This document shows positions 63,321 through 64,000 of a DNA stretch of 64,000 nucleotides, piece by piece. This DNA is from Mucilaginibacter sp. SMC90 (GTDB lineage: Bacteria > Bacteroidota > Bacteroidia > Sphingobacteriales > Sphingobacteriaceae). A program made the translations under genes and the position numbers. Where the stretch lies: the NCBI RefSeq assembly GCF_022811725.1, contig NZ_CP094527.1, positions 2,418,001 through 2,482,000 of the forward strand. Direction: 5' to 3'. A model generated the notes under the pieces. The model was not told the DNA's origin. It saw only the letters and a list, made by a program, of their open reading frames with translations, and did no database searches. Numbering within the stretch: position 1 is the first letter of the stretch; each line of letters opens with the position of its first letter.

Positions 63321-63638
63321 ATGTCATTTGATCAATATCACGAACCCGCAAATGAACTGTCGGACGAAACCCGCACCTTTGCCCGGATGATAGTTTCGTT
63401 AACTGAAGAAGCCGAAGCCATAAACTGGTACGAGCAGCGTATCTCGGTTGAAAAAGATAAACAGGCCAAAGCTATCATGCAAAATGCCCAGCAAGAGGAG
63501 TTTAAGCATTTTGGTATGGACCTTGAATTTTTACTGCGCAAAAAACCGGTATGGCGTACCACCCTGCAGGCCATTCTTTTTAAAAAGGGCGATATTGTTG
63601 AGTTGGGAACAAAAGGTGAAGAAGCTGCCGAAGAATAA
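63321..63638 (+). CDS. encapsulated-ferritin-like protein without visible shell partner
   Basis: The 105-aa protein matches the EncFtn pattern of Rhodospirillum rubrum: VSLTEEAEAINWYEQR and NAQQEEFKHFGMDLEF. The ferroxidase ligands correspond to Glu30, Glu60 and His63, with Glu29, Glu32, Trp36 and Tyr37 as entry-site residues. Such proteins form annular decamers that oxidise iron inside an encapsulin shell. Here the C-terminus (ELGTKGEEAAEE) lacks the cargo-loading peptide, and no encapsulin gene is adjacent: the next gene is an SGNH hydrolase. It may work without a shell or meet it in trans. Confidence 0.85.
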   Translation: MSFDQYHEPANELSDETRTFARMIVSLTEEAEAINWYEQRISVEKDKQAKAIMQNAQQEEFKHFGMDLEFLLRKKPVWRTTLQAILFKKGDIVELGTKGEEAAEE

Positions 63639-63743
63639 TCATTTTTACAATTTTAATACCATTGTTTTACCATCGTTACATTAAGTTAGGGCTATTGTAT
63701 TATCTTTAGCGCTTAAATTAATACGGCCCTACTACAAAAGAAT

Positions 63744-64000
63744 ATGATCTGGTACGAAGAGGATGTGAAGCAATTGGAAATTAAGCGAACAAAGCTTAAT
63801 TATGTGCCACGGGTAATTTTTTATGGAAGCTCATCCATTCGTTTATGGAATACGCTTGATGCTGATTTTGATGATATGCAGCCTGTTAACCTTGGTTTTG
63901 GAGGTTCAACTTTAGCCGCTTGTGTCTGGTTTTTTGAGCGGATACTTCATTCTTATAACCCCGAAGCCATTGTGGTGTATGCGGGTGATAACGACCTTGG
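63744..64000 (+). CDS. SGNH/GDSL-family hydrolase (3' part beyond window)
   Basis: An ATG at 63744 opens a frame of 85 codons that reaches the end without a stop. Block I reads VIFYGSSSIRLW (Ser in place of the D-S of GDSL), block II VNLGFGGST and block III VYAGDNDLG with the oxyanion Asn. This fits the SGNH hydrolase/esterase fold. No signal peptide is visible at this start. The C-terminal catalytic DxxH lies beyond the window. Confidence 0.8.
   Translation, partial: MIWYEEDVKQLEIKRTKLNYVPRVIFYGSSSIRLWNTLDADFDDMQPVNLGFGGSTLAACVWFFERILHSYNPEAIVVYAGDNDL

Noticed and set aside
63235..64000. Encapsulin shell gene next to the EncFtn-like gene
   Set aside because: The downstream frame shows SGNH blocks (FYGSSSIRLW, NLGFGGST, YAGDNDLG) and no HK97-fold features. 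The upstream gene is a phosphatase.

Overview
The window looks like chromosomal DNA of a Bacteroidota member, most likely family Sphingobacteriaceae and close to Mucilaginibacter. This rests on the gene set: serine palmitoyltransferase for sphingolipids, a eukaryote-type glutamine synthetase II, a TonB receptor with an N-terminal carboxypeptidase-regulatory-like domain, DUF4369-TlpA lipoproteins and weak Shine-Dalgarno sites. The genus is an inference. No rRNA, tRNA, CRISPR array, insertion sequence or prophage was recognised. Both ends cut genes.

Layout. 1-2.3 kb: serine palmitoyltransferase followed by a GNAT acyltransferase cut by the left edge, a candidate sphingolipid/ceramide pair. 2.6-8.5 kb: a complete tripartite RND efflux operon (TolC-like, adaptor, pump). 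8.9-10.1 kb: two tandem paralogous small outer-membrane barrels. 10.4-15.0 kb: an aminotransferase, then a tightly packed run of CDF transporter, NUDIX hydrolase, bioA and a ferritin-like di-iron protein. 15.0-15.3 kb: wreck of a toxin-antitoxin pair. 15.4-20.9 kb: LtaS-like transferase, secreted protein, ComEC-like protein lacking its nuclease domain, MerR regulator, orphan antitoxin-like protein. 21-28.2 kb: alaS, a secreted basic-repeat protein, gatB, a TlpA-like lipoprotein, a PhoB-type response regulator. 28.3-31.1 kb: arsenic operon arsR-arsM-arsC-acr3 with two identical putative ArsR boxes. 31.3-35 kb: histone H1-like protein, two small hypotheticals, galM and galT. 35.5-42.4 kb: HAD phosphatase, APH-like kinase, a glutamine-synthetase-family ligase divergent from a gamma-glutamylcyclotransferase, a Crp/Fnr regulator with a palindromic site in front of a quinone-oxidoreductase-like gene, and GSII. 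42.7-46.2 kb: TPR protein with a histidine-kinase H-box but no ATPase domain, RluA, DUF1801, J-domain/KTSC fusion.

46.2-57.3 kb is a molybdenum-cofactor island: MocA-like transferase, moaA, moeA, moaC, a degenerate-MobB/MobA fusion, a ThiF/MoeB-rhodanese protein, moaE and moaD with a GNAT gene between them, then fdhD, a small conserved protein and an FdhF/YdeP-type molybdoenzyme, the probable client of the cofactor. 57.5-63.2 kb: a TonB receptor, a beta-helix lipoprotein and an HAE-type histidine phosphatase of the MINPP/phytase family, which may act together on inositol phosphates at the cell surface. 63.3-64 kb: a small encapsulated-ferritin-like protein with no shell gene in view, and a truncated SGNH hydrolase.

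Gaps between genes carry several families of small palindromic repeats (CATTGCGAG/CTCGCAATG, GACGCAT/ATGCGTC, GATTACACCGATT, gaaccaGGATTT, GATTTCGGAATT types) and rho-independent terminators.
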